A DNA stretch of 64,000 nt from Phenylobacterium koreense (GCF_040545335.1 NZ_JBEPLU010000004.1:57696-121695); one strand, 5' to 3'. Counted from the stretch's first letter, positions 32,847 to 42,727 are shown. Made by a program: numbers and translations. Notes: generated from the sequence alone by a model not told the origin.

Positions 32847-33662
32847 CTAGGCCGGAGCGTCCATCCCGAACAGCTCCTCGTGCTTGGCGCAGATCGTCGG
32901 CCAGAGGCCGGCGGCTTCCGGCACGTGCAGGTCGAACACCTCTTCCAGCACCTGGACGAACTCGTCCTGCGAGCCGATCAGATGGCTCTCCCGGCCGCCC
33001 GGCCGCACCTTGCGCAGCGTGCGGCCGAGCAGGCTGGCGACGCCGTCCGGGCCATGCCGGAACGCCAGCGCGGTCTGGGTGAACACCGACTCCGGCGAGG
33101 TCGCCAGCCACTGGCAGGTCCTCGCCAACTGCGCCCGGTCGGCCGGCTCGTCGCGGAAGTCGAAATAGGGCGCGCCGCCGAAGGTGTGGTTGTGGAAACG
33201 CAGCCAGCCGTCGGGCAGCTTCTCCAGCCGGAAGTTGTAGCCGGCGCAGCGATGTGGGCCGAGCTTCAGCGGCAAAGGCTCCTGCGTCCCGTCGCCGAAC
33301 CCGACGTCGGCGAGGTAGGGCCGGTCCAGGTCTACCCGCAGCACCAGGTGGTTGCCGTGCGAAAGCTCGCCCCGTTCGCCCCGGGTGACCGCCCCGGCCA
33401 TCTCCGTCACCGTAAAGCCGATCTCCCGCAGCACGGCGGCGAACAATCCGTTCATCTCGTAGCACCAGCCCCCACGGCGGGCGCCGACGATCTTATCGAA
33501 CGCCGCCTCGGGGGTCAGCGTCATCGGCCGCCCCAGCAGCACGTCGAAATTCTCGTAAGGCACGGCGCGCAGGTGCGCCCTGTGCAGGGCCCGCAGGCTC
33601 TCCAGGTCCGCCCTGGGCGATCCGACGAAGCCGACCCGGTCGAGATAGGCCTGAACCTGCAC
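32847..33662 (-). CDS. nat: Arylamine N-acetyltransferase
   Basis: The product has 271 residues, the usual bacterial NAT length. The catalytic triad is visible: C67 in RRGGWCYEMN, H105 in HGNHLVLRV and D119 in LADVGFGD. It transfers acetyl groups from acetyl-CoA to arylamines and hydrazines in the cytosol. It lies 7 bases downstream of the LLM flavoprotein gene on the same strand, suggesting co-transcription and a shared role in turnover of aromatic or xenobiotic compounds (inference). Confidence 0.92.
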   Translation of the reverse strand: MQVQAYLDRVGFVGSPRADLESLRALHRAHLRAVPYENFDVLLGRPMTLTPEAAFDKIVGARRGGWCYEMNGLFAAVLREIGFTVTEMAGAVTRGERGELSHGNHLVLRVDLDRPYLADVGFGDGTQEPLPLKLGPHRCAGYNFRLEKLPDGWLRFHNHTFGGAPYFDFRDEPADRAQLARTCQWLATSPESVFTQTALAFRHGPDGVASLLGRTLRKVRPGGRESHLIGSQDEFVQVLEEVFDLHVPEAAGLWPTICAKHEELFGMDAPA

Positions 33663-33669
33663 GCTCGCT

Positions 33670-34896
33670 CTACTCCTTGGGCGTTTCGTTCGACCGTTCG
33701 GCGCCCTGGATCATGGCCACGATCTCCGGCCTGATGTTCTCCGCGCCCTTCTCCATCATATGGGAGACGATCCGGGCGCCAACCGCTGCGCGCGTCTGGG
33801 CCGTGAACTCGGTCTTGTTGGAGCGCACCCAGTCCATCGAGGCCTGCCGGTTGACGTTGAGCTGCTGGAAGTGCGGGATGACGTAGCGCGCGATCATCTC
33901 GTAGGACCGCTTGGTGTCCTCCCATCGCGCCCAGTTGTGCGCCATCAGCAGGAAGCAGCCGAAGCCGCCGCTCTCCTCCCGCAGTTGTTCGATGCGCGCG
34001 ATGGCCTCGTCGGGCGTGCCGACCACCGCCTGGCCCAGGGCCAGATAGGCCTCGACCGGATCGCCCTTGAAGTCGTCGGGCACCATCGGAAGGTTGGCGA
34101 TCTCGCGGAAGTAATAGATCCACTTCTCCAGCCCGAAACGGATCTGCTCGATCGCCTTGTCCTTGGTCTCGGCGATGTGCATCTGGCCCACCAGCCGCCA
34201 GCGGCTGCGGTCCATGGTCTGGCCGTTCTCCGCCGCCAGCCCCTCGGCGATGCCCCAGTTGGCGGCCAGGGAGTTGAACCCAGCCGAGGTGGTGGCTCCC
34301 AGCGACAGCAGTCCAAGGCCGTGCTTGCCTGCCGCTCGCGCCCCGGTCGGCGAGACCTGGTTGGCCACCGCCATCTCCACAGAGGGCCGGGAATAGGGAG
34401 CCATCTGCAGCCGGGCGTTCACCAGGCTGAACCACTCGCACTCGTAGCTGACCTCCTCGCCGCGCATCAGGCGCACCAGCACGTCCAGGGCCTCGTCCAT
34501 CCGGTCGCGCTGCTTGGCGACGGGGATGCCCATCATGAAGGCGTCGGACGACAACGCGCCGGGCCCGACCCCGAACATCACCCGGCCGCGGGTCATGTGG
34601 TCGAGCTGGTTGATCCGGTCGGCCAGCATCATCGGATGGTGATAGGGCAGGGACGAGACTCCGGTCCCCAGGCGGATGTGCTTGGTCCGCTCGGCCGCTG
34701 CGGCGATGAAGATCTCCGGGCTGGCGATCAGTTCGTAGGCGGCCGAGTGATGCTCCCCGATCCAGGCCTCCTCATAGCCGAGCTGGTCCATCCACTGGAC
34801 GAGTTCCAGGTCGCGCTGGATGGCGAGGGTGGGGTTCTCCTCGATCGGATGGAATGGCGCGATGAAGGCCCCGAAGCGCAACTTTGTTCCCAGCAT
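33670..34896 (-). CDS. LLM-class flavin-dependent monooxygenase
   Basis: Product of 408 residues. The luciferase-like fold shows FGAFIAPFHPIEENPTLAIQRDLELVQWMDQLGYEEAWIGEHHS, VSSLPYHHPMMLADRINQLDHMTRGRVMFGVGPG. This resembles the limonene-monooxygenase-type subgroup; it uses reduced flavin and oxygen. GGGAGG before the ATG at 34896 favours it over a GTG just upstream. A perfect palindrome at 34953-34971, about 60 bases upstream, is identical in its half-sites to that before the tetR gene at 55390. Confidence 0.88.
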   Translation of the reverse strand: MLGTKLRFGAFIAPFHPIEENPTLAIQRDLELVQWMDQLGYEEAWIGEHHSAAYELIASPEIFIAAAAERTKHIRLGTGVSSLPYHHPMMLADRINQLDHMTRGRVMFGVGPGALSSDAFMMGIPVAKQRDRMDEALDVLVRLMRGEEVSYECEWFSLVNARLQMAPYSRPSVEMAVANQVSPTGARAAGKHGLGLLSLGATTSAGFNSLAANWGIAEGLAAENGQTMDRSRWRLVGQMHIAETKDKAIEQIRFGLEKWIYYFREIANLPMVPDDFKGDPVEAYLALGQAVVGTPDEAIARIEQLREESGGFGCFLLMAHNWARWEDTKRSYEMIARYVIPHFQQLNVNRQASMDWVRSNKTEFTAQTRAAVGARIVSHMMEKGAENIRPEIVAMIQGAERSNETPKE

Positions 34897-34952
34897 CACG
34901 GCCTCCCTTGGCGGTTTCGACGAGGCTAACGCCCGTTCCCCGAAAAACGCCA

Positions 34953-34971
34953 GACTGACGCCCCGTCAGTC
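34953..34971. promoter_or_regulatory. Palindromic operator ACTGAC-N5-GTCAGT
   Basis: GACTGACG-CCC-CGTCAGTC is an exact 8-base palindrome with a 3-base centre, between the LLM gene and topoisomerase IB and overlapping the topoisomerase stop. The inner 17 bases have the same half-sites and spacer length as the operator at 55424-55440. Confidence 0.6.
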
Positions 34972-35994
34972 ACTTACGGTCTCTTGCGCACCTTCCAGGA
35001 ACCTCAGCACGGAGAGTTCGAAGGCCCGCGGCGAGCCGCTCGCCGTCAGCGGCAGCGTCCCGCGCTCATAGGCCTCGAGCACCAGCGGGTGGATGTAGGA
35101 GCCGCGGCACACGGCGGCCGTATTGCCCAGCAGGGCGGCCGCCGCCTTCACCGTCGTCACCACCCTTCGCTTGGCCTCGGCGGCGTCCTTGGCCGGCGGC
35201 TGCTCCACTAGGCCGCGCGCGGCGTAGAGCGTCCCGGCCCAGGTGCGGATGTCCTTGGCGGAGAACTCCTCGCCGATGCTTGCGCGGATGTAGGCGTTGA
35301 CGTCGGCGGACTCCACCGCGTGCCGCTCGCCCGCCTCGTCCAGGTACTGGAACAGCCGCTGGCCCGGAATGTCCTGGCAGGCCTTGACGATCCTCGCCAG
35401 CCGCCGGTCGCGAAACCCCGTCTTGTGCGGCTTGCCCGACTTGCCCTGGAACTCGAACACCGCGCCGCCGCCGGTGATCGAAGCGTGCCGGTCGCGCAGG
35501 GTGGTCAGTCCGAAGCTCTTGTTGGTCTTGGCGTATTCGTCGTTCCCCACCCGGATCAGGGTGAGCTCCATCAGCCGCACCACCGCGGCCAGCACCTTCT
35601 CGCGGGGCAGGCCGCGTCGGCGCAGGTCATGCTCCACCTGCCGCCGCAGCCGCGGCAGCGCGCGGCCAAACGCGATCAGCCGGTCGAACTTGGCCTCGTC
35701 CCGGGCCTGCCGCCATCGGTCGTGATAGCGGTACTGCTTGCGCCCGCGGGCGTCGCGGCCGGTCGCCTGGATGTGGCCTCGCGCCGAGGCGCAGATCCAG
35801 ACCTCGGTCCAGGCCGGCGGCAGGACCAGGGCCCTGATCCGCTCCAGGGTCGCGGCGTCGCGGACCACGCGCCCTTCGGCGTCGCGATAGCCGAAGCCGG
35901 TCGCCGCCTTCACCCGTATGATCCCCGCATCGTCGGCGTTCACATAGATGAGGCCGCCCGGCGGCGCGTCGGTGTCGCAAGGCATGTCGAGCAT
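34966..35994 (-). CDS. DNA topoisomerase IB (bacterial/poxvirus-like)
   Basis: Product of 342 residues from the ATG at 35994; an upstream GTG (36027) and an internal ATG (35985) are also possible, and none has a clear ribosome-binding site. It contains the N-terminal cap (DDAGIIRVKAATGFGYRDAEG), RVGNDEYAKTNKSFGLTTLRDRH, KDIRTWAGTLYAA, and the tyrosine recombinase-like end CRGSYIHPLVLEAYERG holding the active-site Tyr. It relaxes both positive and negative supercoils through a 3'-phosphotyrosine link. Confidence 0.92.
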   Translation of the reverse strand: MLDMPCDTDAPPGGLIYVNADDAGIIRVKAATGFGYRDAEGRVVRDAATLERIRALVLPPAWTEVWICASARGHIQATGRDARGRKQYRYHDRWRQARDEAKFDRLIAFGRALPRLRRQVEHDLRRRGLPREKVLAAVVRLMELTLIRVGNDEYAKTNKSFGLTTLRDRHASITGGGAVFEFQGKSGKPHKTGFRDRRLARIVKACQDIPGQRLFQYLDEAGERHAVESADVNAYIRASIGEEFSAKDIRTWAGTLYAARGLVEQPPAKDAAEAKRRVVTTVKAAAALLGNTAAVCRGSYIHPLVLEAYERGTLPLTASGSPRAFELSVLRFLEGAQETVSD

Positions 35995-36074
35995 TTGGGA
36001 AAGCGTGCGGCTCGTGGCAGGAAGCACCGCGGCTCAAACGAGGGCCGCCCGCGCCGGTTCCTCTCGGTCAAAGG

Positions 36075-36908
36075 ATGCCAAAAGTGAACTATCGTCACGC
36101 CTTCCACGCCGGGAACTTCGCCGACATCGTCAAGCACGCGGCCCTGCTGGATCTGCTGGCGCGGCTGCAGGCCGCGCCCGAACCGCTGGCGGTGTTCGAT
36201 ACTCATGGCGGCCGGGGGCTCTACGACCTGTCGGGGGACGAGGCCCAGCGCTCGGGCGAGGCGCGGGCCGGCATCGAGCGGTTGATGACGTCGGGCGACC
36301 TGCCGCCGGCGCTCCAGCCGCTGCAGGCGGCGGTCAGCAAGCTCAACGCCGGCGGCGAGACCACTCTCTATCCGGGCTCGCCGCTGCTGGTGGCCGGCGC
36401 CCTGCGCAAGGGCGACACCTATCTCGGCTGCGAGCTGCGGCCGCAGGAGCATTCGGCCCTCTCCGAAACCCTGGCCGGCTGGCCGGCGGCCAAGACCGCC
36501 TGCGCCGACGGTTACGTGGAGGTGCAAAAGCGCCTGCCGAAGGAGGGGGCGGTCCTCGTCCTCATCGACCCGCCCTTCGAGAAGAGCGACGACTACGAGC
36601 GCTGCGCCGCCGCGGTCGCCGCCATGACCCGTAAGAACCCGACAGCCGTCGTGATGGTCTGGCTGCCGGTCAAGGATCTGGAGACCTTCGACGCCTTTCT
36701 GCGCGAAACCGAGGACGCCTATGACGGACGCCTGCTGGTGGGCGAGGCGCGGATGCGGCCGCTGACCGATCCGATGAAGATGAACGGCTGCGCCCTGGTG
36801 GTCGCCAATGCTCCGGCAGGCTTCGAGGCGCCCTTAGGCGAAATCTGCCGCTGGGTGGTCGAGACCCTCGGCGAGAACGGCAAGGCCGAGGTCTGGACGG
36901 CCGGCTGA
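36075..36908 (+). CDS. rlmJ: 23S rRNA (adenine(2030)-N6)-methyltransferase
   Basis: Product of 277 residues, near the E. coli RlmJ length. It starts VNYRHAFHAGNFADIVKHAALLDLL, the RlmJ N-terminal signature, with VFDTHGGRGLYDL for SAM binding and the N6-adenine motif DPPF at residues 165-168 (LIDPPFEKSDDYE). It methylates A2030 of 23S rRNA. The gene diverges from topoisomerase IB by 80 bases. Confidence 0.92.
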   Translation: MPKVNYRHAFHAGNFADIVKHAALLDLLARLQAAPEPLAVFDTHGGRGLYDLSGDEAQRSGEARAGIERLMTSGDLPPALQPLQAAVSKLNAGGETTLYPGSPLLVAGALRKGDTYLGCELRPQEHSALSETLAGWPAAKTACADGYVEVQKRLPKEGAVLVLIDPPFEKSDDYERCAAAVAAMTRKNPTAVVMVWLPVKDLETFDAFLRETEDAYDGRLLVGEARMRPLTDPMKMNGCALVVANAPAGFEAPLGEICRWVVETLGENGKAEVWTAG

Positions 36909-36972
36909 TCTTGGCGTCGGCGGGGCGCTTGGGCTATGGCTTGCCTTTGCCGACAGGGGAAATTTTCAGCGC

Positions 36973-37536
36973 GTGGCCAAGCGGCTCTTCGATTTCATCG
37001 CTGCGCTTGCGGGCCTGATCGCGCTGTCCCCGGTCCTGGCGGCGATCGCGCTGGCCGTGCGCATCGACAGTCCCGGTCCCGCTCTCCACTGGTCCAGCCG
37101 GGTCGGGCGGCGCAACCGCCTGTTCAAGATGCCGAAGTTCCGCACCATGCGGACCGGCGCGCCCAACGTGGCCACCCACCTCCTGGAAGACCCCGACGCC
37201 TGGATCACACCGCTGGGCCGCTTCCTGCGCCGCACCAGCCTGGACGAACTGCCCCAGCTCTGGAGCGTCCTGACCGGACAGATGAGCCTGGTCGGCCCTC
37301 GGCCGGCGCTCTTCAACCAGGATGACCTGGTCGCCCTGCGGACCGCCGCCGGCGTCGACGCTCTGCGTCCCGGCGTCACCGGCTGGGCTCAGATCAATGG
37401 CCGCGACGAGCTGCCGGTCGAGGACAAGGCCAGGCTGGACGCCGAGTACCTCGCCATCCAGAGCCTCCCGCTCGACGTGAAGATCATCCTGCGCACCGCC
37501 CTGACCGCCTTCTCCGGGCGCGGGGTCCGACACTAA
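36973..37536 (+). CDS. Bacterial sugar transferase (initiating, ExoY/PglC-like)
   Basis: Product of 187 residues starting at GTG 36973. A re-entrant-type N-terminal hydrophobic segment (LFDFIAALAGLIALSPVLAAIALAV) is followed by LFKMPKFRTM, RRTSLDELPQLWSVLTGQMSLVGPRPALFNQ and PGVTGWAQINGRDELP. It lacks the large N-terminal membrane domain of WbaP/WcaJ. It should place a phospho-sugar on undecaprenyl phosphate. It is 10 kb from the exopolysaccharide locus, with no other glycan genes next to it, so it probably serves another glycan. Confidence 0.9.
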   Translation: MAKRLFDFIAALAGLIALSPVLAAIALAVRIDSPGPALHWSSRVGRRNRLFKMPKFRTMRTGAPNVATHLLEDPDAWITPLGRFLRRTSLDELPQLWSVLTGQMSLVGPRPALFNQDDLVALRTAAGVDALRPGVTGWAQINGRDELPVEDKARLDAEYLAIQSLPLDVKIILRTALTAFSGRGVRH

Positions 37537-37590
37537 CAAATCCAACCGTCTTGGCTTTCATGCGTTCTGAGCAGGCTCGGAGCGCAAGGT

Positions 37591-39612
37591 TTGGCGGAAG
37601 AAAATGCCAGCAAGACCAACCGTTTGCGCGGTTGGTTCAAGGACCACCGGAAGCCCCTCCTTTGGACCGGCGGGATATTTGCCGCCCTGGTGGCGGGCGT
37701 CGTCATGGTCCTGGCGGTTCTCGACTGGAACATGCTGCGGGGACCGATCTCGCGCTACGCCTCCGAGCGCACCGGCCGCGAAGTCGCCATCGACGGCGAC
37801 CTGGACGTCGACATCCTGAGCTGGAAGCCGACTGCGTCGGTCAACGGTCTTCGCATCGGCAACCCCGCCTGGGCGGGAAAGGGCCGCATGGCCGAGATCC
37901 GCCGGCTGGACGTGCAGGTCGAGTTGCTGCCGCTGCTGCGCGGCCAGGTGATCCTGCCGCGGCTGGTGGTCGATCAGCCGAACCTGGCCCTGGTCCGCGA
38001 CCGCCAGGGCCGCGCCAACTGGTCTTTCGACAGGGACAAGCCCGAGGGCGAGCCCTTCCGGTTTCCCCCGATCCGCTATTTCGGTGTCGAGAACGGCCGC
38101 CTGAAGTTCTCCGACGCCCGTCGCCGCCTGACCCTCGACGCCCGCATCCAGGCCGCCGAACGGCAGGGCAGGGCGGGGCGCGGCTTCGTGCTCGACGGGC
38201 GCGGCTCGATCAACGGCGCGCCCTTCACGGTCGACGTCACCGGCGGGCCGCTGCTGAACGTGCGCCCCAATCGTCCCTATCCGTTCGACGCTAATGTGCG
38301 GGCCGGAGCCACGCGGATCACCGCCAAGGGCTCGATCCCCAGGCCCTTCGACCTTCGCCGGTTTACCGCCGACTTCACCGCCCGCGGCGCCGACCTCTCG
38401 GACCTCTATGATCTGACAGGCGTCGCCCTGCCGAATACGCCGCCCTATCGCCTGGGCGGCAAGCTCTCGCGCGAGGACGAGATGTGGAAGATCGCCGCCC
38501 TGCGCGGCCACGTCGGCGACAGCGACATGTCCGGCGTGCTCTCGGTCGACACCGGGGGCGAGCGGCCGTTCCTGCGCGGCGACCTGAAATCCAGACTCCT
38601 CGACTTCGACGACCTTGCCGCGATCTTCGGCGGGGCGCCCGCCAGCGGCGGCGGGGAAACCGCGTCGGAGGGGCAGAAGGCGGTCGGCCGCCAGCTCGCC
38701 GCCCAGCGCCGGCTGCTGCCCGACGCGACTCTGAACGTGCCGAAGATCCGCTCCATGGACGCCGACGTGAAGTACAGCGCCGCCAACGTCCGCTCGCCCC
38801 TGCTGCCCCTGCGCGGCGCCATGGTGCGGGTGAAGCTGAACAACGGTCTGCTCGTCGCCGAACCGCTGCGGTTTGACCTGCCGCAAGGCAATGTGGCCGG
38901 GATGGCCCGCCTCGACGCCCGCAAGGCCACGCCCGTCAGCGCCATCGACGTGCGCTTGTCGCGGGCCCGGCTCGAGCAGGTCCTGCCCGTCGGCTCGGGC
39001 GGCGCGCCGCCTCTGACCGGAACCCTGGTCGGCCGCGTGAAGCTGACCGGCGCCGGCGACTCTGTGCGGCAGGCCGCCGGCGCGGCCAATGGCGAGGCCA
39101 TGCTGGTCGTCCCGGGCGGCGAGGTGCGCGAGGCCTTCGCCGAGTTGTTGGGCATCAACGTCACCAAGGGCCTGGGCCTGCTGCTGGCCAAGGACCAGTC
39201 CAAGACCGACGTCCGCTGCGCCGTCGCCCACTTCCAGGCGCGCGACGGCGTCCTGCGTTCGGACCACATCATCTTCGACACCAAGCCGGTGCTGGGGACC
39301 GGCGAGGGGACCATCGACCTGCGTACCGAGCGGATGAGCCTCAAGATCGCCGGCAAGCCCAAGGAAGCCCGCCTGATCCGGGTCATGGCGCCGATCACCG
39401 TCACCGGCCCGATCGTGCAGCCGAAGATCGGGGTCGAGCCCGGCCGGGCCATCGCCCAGGGGGGCATCGCCGCGGCGCTCGGCGCCCTGGTCAGCCCCAT
39501 CGCCGCGGTCCTGCCTTTCGTGGACCTGGGCCTCGCCAAGGACGCGGCCTGCGGGGCGCTCATCGCCGAGGCGGGCCGCGAAGGCGCCCCGGTCGCGCGG
39601 GCTGCGCGATAA
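37591..39612 (+). CDS. AsmA-family protein
   Basis: Product of 673 residues from TTG 37591. One N-terminal membrane helix (about residues 22-43, KPLLWTGGIFAALVAGVVMVL) is followed by the AsmA domain (RTGREVAIDGDLDVDILSWKPTASVNGLRIGNPAWA) and a long beta-strand-rich periplasmic part, ending IAEAGREGAPVARAAR. AsmA-like proteins bridge the inner and outer membranes and are implicated in phospholipid transport. AAGG lies immediately before the start; the start is plausible but not certain. Confidence 0.85.
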   Translation: MAEENASKTNRLRGWFKDHRKPLLWTGGIFAALVAGVVMVLAVLDWNMLRGPISRYASERTGREVAIDGDLDVDILSWKPTASVNGLRIGNPAWAGKGRMAEIRRLDVQVELLPLLRGQVILPRLVVDQPNLALVRDRQGRANWSFDRDKPEGEPFRFPPIRYFGVENGRLKFSDARRRLTLDARIQAAERQGRAGRGFVLDGRGSINGAPFTVDVTGGPLLNVRPNRPYPFDANVRAGATRITAKGSIPRPFDLRRFTADFTARGADLSDLYDLTGVALPNTPPYRLGGKLSREDEMWKIAALRGHVGDSDMSGVLSVDTGGERPFLRGDLKSRLLDFDDLAAIFGGAPASGGGETASEGQKAVGRQLAAQRRLLPDATLNVPKIRSMDADVKYSAANVRSPLLPLRGAMVRVKLNNGLLVAEPLRFDLPQGNVAGMARLDARKATPVSAIDVRLSRARLEQVLPVGSGGAPPLTGTLVGRVKLTGAGDSVRQAAGAANGEAMLVVPGGEVREAFAELLGINVTKGLGLLLAKDQSKTDVRCAVAHFQARDGVLRSDHIIFDTKPVLGTGEGTIDLRTERMSLKIAGKPKEARLIRVMAPITVTGPIVQPKIGVEPGRAIAQGGIAAALGALVSPIAAVLPFVDLGLAKDAACGALIAEAGREGAPVARAAR

Positions 39613-39686
39613 CCTTCCCCTGCCTCGGTTGACGCGATCGCAAGCGGCGCCCACAGTCCGGCCGTCATTTACAGTTGAGGTCGCGA

Positions 39687-40154
39687 ATGTCCGAACGCCA
39701 CGCCAAGACCAGCTCCATCGCAATCGCCATGGTGCTGGCCCTGACCGCCACGGGAGCCCTGGCTGCTTCCGCCGCCGAAACCGCGATCGCCACTCGCCAG
39801 GCCGGCTACAAGAAGATCGGCGGCGCCTTCAAGGCCATCAATGACGAGCTGCGCAAGGATGCGCCGGACACCAAGCTGATCGCCGCCAACGCCACGACGC
39901 TCAACAGCCAGGCCGCCCAGCTCGGCCACTGGTTCCCCAAGGGCTCGGGCCCGGAAGCCGGCGTGAAGACCAAGGCCAAGCCGGAGATCTGGACCGACCA
40001 GGCCAAGTTCCGCGCCGCCGCCGGCAAGTTCCAGACTGAGGCCGCTCGGCTGCAGACCATCTCGGCCGCCGGCGACCTCGGCGCCATCAGGACCCAGGTC
40101 CGCGCGCTTGGCGGGACCTGCAAGGGCTGCCACGATCCCTATCGCGCCGAGTAG
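39687..40154 (+). CDS. Cytochrome c556/c'-type
   Basis: Product of 155 residues; GAGG is 6 bases before the ATG at 39687. A signal peptide runs to about residue 29 (ALTATGALAASAA). The four-helix cytochrome c' layout ends with the haem-binding CKGCH at residues 145-149. It is a periplasmic electron carrier. The stop is 3 bases before the cytochrome b561 gene, a common pair in which the b-type protein passes electrons to or from the c-type one. Confidence 0.9.
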   Translation: MSERHAKTSSIAIAMVLALTATGALAASAAETAIATRQAGYKKIGGAFKAINDELRKDAPDTKLIAANATTLNSQAAQLGHWFPKGSGPEAGVKTKAKPEIWTDQAKFRAAAGKFQTEAARLQTISAAGDLGAIRTQVRALGGTCKGCHDPYRAE

Positions 40155-40157
40155 GTC

Positions 40158-40829
40158 ATGGCTTCCGACATTACGCAGTCCATGGCGCGGCCGCTCTGGG
40201 ACCTTCCCACGCGCCTCGTCCACTGGGCGCTGGTGGTCCTGGTGCTGGTCTCCTGGTTCACCGGCGGCGAGAACATGCAGCTCCACCGCTGGTCCGGCTA
40301 CGCCATCATCGGGCTGCTGGTCTTCCGCCTGTGGTGGGGCGTGGCGGGTGGCTCCACCGCCCGGTTCGCGCACTTCCTGAGAGGGCCCGGCGAGACCCTG
40401 GCCTATCTGCGCACCATGGGCCGGCGCGCGCCCAGCCAAGGGGCGGGGCACAATCCCGTCGGCGCCTGGAGCGTGCTGGCGATGATCGTGATGCTGCTGG
40501 TCCAGGTCGGCCTTGGCCTGTTCGCCAGCGACATCGACGGCCTGGAGTCGGGGCCGCTGTCCTACCTGATCGACTTCGACGCCAGCCGTCAGGCCGCTGA
40601 GCTGCACGAGCTGACCTTCCGCATCGTGCAGGCGCTCGTCGCCCTGCACATCGCGGCCATCGCCTTCTACTGGTTCTGGAAGCGCCAGAACCTCATCGGC
40701 GCGATGATCACCGGCAAGCGCCCCTTCCAGGGCGAGGCCCTGCGGCCCGCAAAGCTCTGGAGCTACCTGGTCGGCCTGGTCCTCGCGGTCCTGGTCGCCT
40801 GGTTCATCTCCAAGGGCCTGAAGTTCTAG
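40158..40829 (+). CDS. Cytochrome b561-family membrane protein
   Basis: Product of 223 residues with four main hydrophobic helices and probable haem-ligand histidines: PTRLVHWALVVLVLVSWFTG, MQLHRWSGYAIIGLLVFRLWWG, and LHELTFRIVQALVALHIAAIAFYWF. These match the prokaryotic b561/NiFe-hydrogenase b-type family. Translationally close to the c556 gene. Probably transfers electrons between the quinone pool and the periplasmic cytochrome. The mRNA ends at the hairpin immediately downstream. Confidence 0.9.
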   Translation: MASDITQSMARPLWDLPTRLVHWALVVLVLVSWFTGGENMQLHRWSGYAIIGLLVFRLWWGVAGGSTARFAHFLRGPGETLAYLRTMGRRAPSQGAGHNPVGAWSVLAMIVMLLVQVGLGLFASDIDGLESGPLSYLIDFDASRQAAELHELTFRIVQALVALHIAAIAFYWFWKRQNLIGAMITGKRPFQGEALRPAKLWSYLVGLVLAVLVAWFISKGLKF

Positions 40830-40835
40830 GAGGAA

Positions 40836-40864
40836 CGGATGCTCCCTCGCCGAGGGAGCATCCG
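40836..40864. terminator. Bidirectional hairpin terminator
   Basis: Perfect 14-base arms CGGATGCTCCCTCG (40836-40849) and CGAGGGAGCATCCG (40851-40864) lie between the b561 gene and the convergent gene at 40873. Confidence 0.75.
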
Positions 40865-40872
40865 CTTGTCCC

Positions 40873-41205
40873 TTAGCCGCCGTTCGCCGCGTCGCGCAGG
40901 CAGTTCAGCCAGGCGTCCTCGCGGGCCTTCTCGGCCGCGCGCAGCTTGTCCTCGGCTTCGCGCACGCCCGCGTCATGCTTGCGCCACTCCAGCACCGCGC
41001 CCTCGCGGGCGGCCCGGGCCGCTTCCATGGTCGGGAAGCGGGCGAGGACGGCGCGCACGCTGTAGTTCACCGGCGGACCCACCGTCTCCCGGTCCGGATA
41101 GAAGCCCGTGATCGAGTCGGCGGTCTCGTTCTCGATGTGGAAAACGTCCGCCCAGCCAGCATGGTGCCGCATCAGGGCCCAGGGACGTTCAATCCGGTCG
41201 CTCAT
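40873..41205 (-). CDS. Hypothetical protein
   Basis: Product of 110 residues. The first half contains ADVFHIENETADSITGFYPD and VNYSVRAVLARFPTMEAA; the second half is a charged helix (AVLEWRKHDAGVREAEDKLRAAEKAREDAW) with coiled-coil character. No family recognised. Start ATG at 41205 follows AGGAG by a short gap. Confidence 0.6.
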   Translation of the reverse strand: MSDRIERPWALMRHHAGWADVFHIENETADSITGFYPDRETVGPPVNYSVRAVLARFPTMEAARAAREGAVLEWRKHDAGVREAEDKLRAAEKAREDAWLNCLRDAANGG

Positions 41206-41257
41206 GAAAAACTCCTAGGAATCTTCCTTCAAGCTAACGCGGGAGCGCGACGGTTTT

Positions 41258-42682
41258 CTAGCCCCAGAGCGCCGGTCGGCGATCCTTCCACGGCGCTTCC
41301 TTCTCGAGCTGCGCTGCCAGCCGCAGCAGGGTCGCCTCGTCGGCGAAGCGCGCGGTGAACATCATGCCGATCGGCAGGCCGCTCTTCGACGTCGCCAGCG
41401 GCAGAGACATCGACGGCTGGCCTGAGAAGTTGAACGGCGGGGTGAACGGAAAGACCTCGCTCTGGCGGCGGTTCATCTCCCGCGGCTCCAGGGCCACCGG
41501 GTCCATGTAGCCGACCTGCGGGACCGGGGTTCCCAGCACCGGGCAGAGATAGACGTCCCAGTCCTCGAAGAAGGCCAGGGTCCTGCGGTTCAGCACCCGC
41601 AGGTCCTGCCAGCCGCGGAACGCCTGCTCGCCGGTCACCTTGCGCCCGCCGCGCAGCGAGGCCCAGGTCAGCGGCTCCAGCTCGTGCTCTTCCGGCTCGC
41701 GTCCCAGCTCCTCGATCAGCCGGCCCATCTCGGCGGCGAAATTGGCGCCCGACACCGGAGCCCGGGCCGCATAGAGCGCCCGGTAGTCGATGCCCAGCCC
41801 CTTCTCGACCACCTCGTGGCCCAGGCCCTTCAGCAGCCGCGCCGTCGCCTGCAGCGCCGCCAGGATCTCCGGGTCGATCGGCCGGCCGGACGGCGTCTCC
41901 GCCGACCAGGCGATCTTCAGTCGCCCGGGGCTGCGTTCGATCTCCTCGACAAAGGGCCGCTCCTTCGGCGGGGCGGCGAACGGCGCGTCCGGTCGCGGTT
42001 TGCCGGTGGCGTCCAGCATCACGGCGCTGTCGCGCACGGTCCGGGTCACCACGTGGTCCACCGAAAAGCCCATGGCGTAGTGGGTGTCGTCCGGTCCGTT
42101 GGGCGTGCGGTCGCGGGTGACCTTCAGCCCCACCAGCCCGCAGCAGGCGGCCGGAATGCGGATCGAGCCCAGGCCATCGCTGGCGTGCGCCATCGGGACC
42201 ATCCCGCTGGCCACCGCCGCGGCCGCTCCGCCGGACGAGCCGCCCGAGATGTGCGCCGGGTTCCACGGATTGCGGCAGGCGCCCAGGTATGCGCCCTCGG
42301 TGGTGCCGGTGATGCCGTATTCGGGGGTGTTGGTCTTGCCTACCAGCACGACGCCCGCCTCGCGATAGCGCCGGGTCAGGCCGCAGTCCTGCGCATCGAC
42401 GACGCTGGCGGCGAAGCGGCTGCCATAGCTGCGCGGCCAGCCGGCCACCGGCACGCCCAGGTCCTTGATCAGGAAGGGAACGCCCCTGAACGGCCCCTCG
42501 GGCAGCGGTCCCTTGGCGACCTCGCGGGCCTCGTCATAGGCCTTGTAGACGATGGCGTTCAGGGCCGGGTTGTGACGCTCGATCCGCTCGATCGCGGCCT
42601 CGGTCAGTTCCAGCGGCGTGACCTCGCCCCTAGCCACCAGCTCGGCCAGGCCGACGCCGTCGTATTCGGAGAACTGGTCCAT
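41258..42682 (-). CDS. Amidase (amidase-signature family)
   Basis: Product of 474 residues. The Ser-cisSer-Lys triad is present: Lys in PFLIKDLGV, Ser in [17 protein letters not shown], and Ser in [19 protein letters not shown]. The ATG at 42682 is favoured by GGTGGGAAG upstream. It hydrolyses an amide in the cytosol; substrates in this family range from small aliphatic amides to polymers, so specificity is not assigned. Confidence 0.92.
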   Translation of the reverse strand: MDQFSEYDGVGLAELVARGEVTPLELTEAAIERIERHNPALNAIVYKAYDEAREVAKGPLPEGPFRGVPFLIKDLGVPVAGWPRSYGSRFAASVVDAQDCGLTRRYREAGVVLVGKTNTPEYGITGTTEGAYLGACRNPWNPAHISGGSSGGAAAAVASGMVPMAHASDGLGSIRIPAACCGLVGLKVTRDRTPNGPDDTHYAMGFSVDHVVTRTVRDSAVMLDATGKPRPDAPFAAPPKERPFVEEIERSPGRLKIAWSAETPSGRPIDPEILAALQATARLLKGLGHEVVEKGLGIDYRALYAARAPVSGANFAAEMGRLIEELGREPEEHELEPLTWASLRGGRKVTGEQAFRGWQDLRVLNRRTLAFFEDWDVYLCPVLGTPVPQVGYMDPVALEPREMNRRQSEVFPFTPPFNFSGQPSMSLPLATSKSGLPIGMMFTARFADEATLLRLAAQLEKEAPWKDRRPALWG

Positions 42683-42727
42683 CTTCCCACCCTGGTCTTT
42701 GTTCTTCTGAGCAGGGGGAAACCTTAC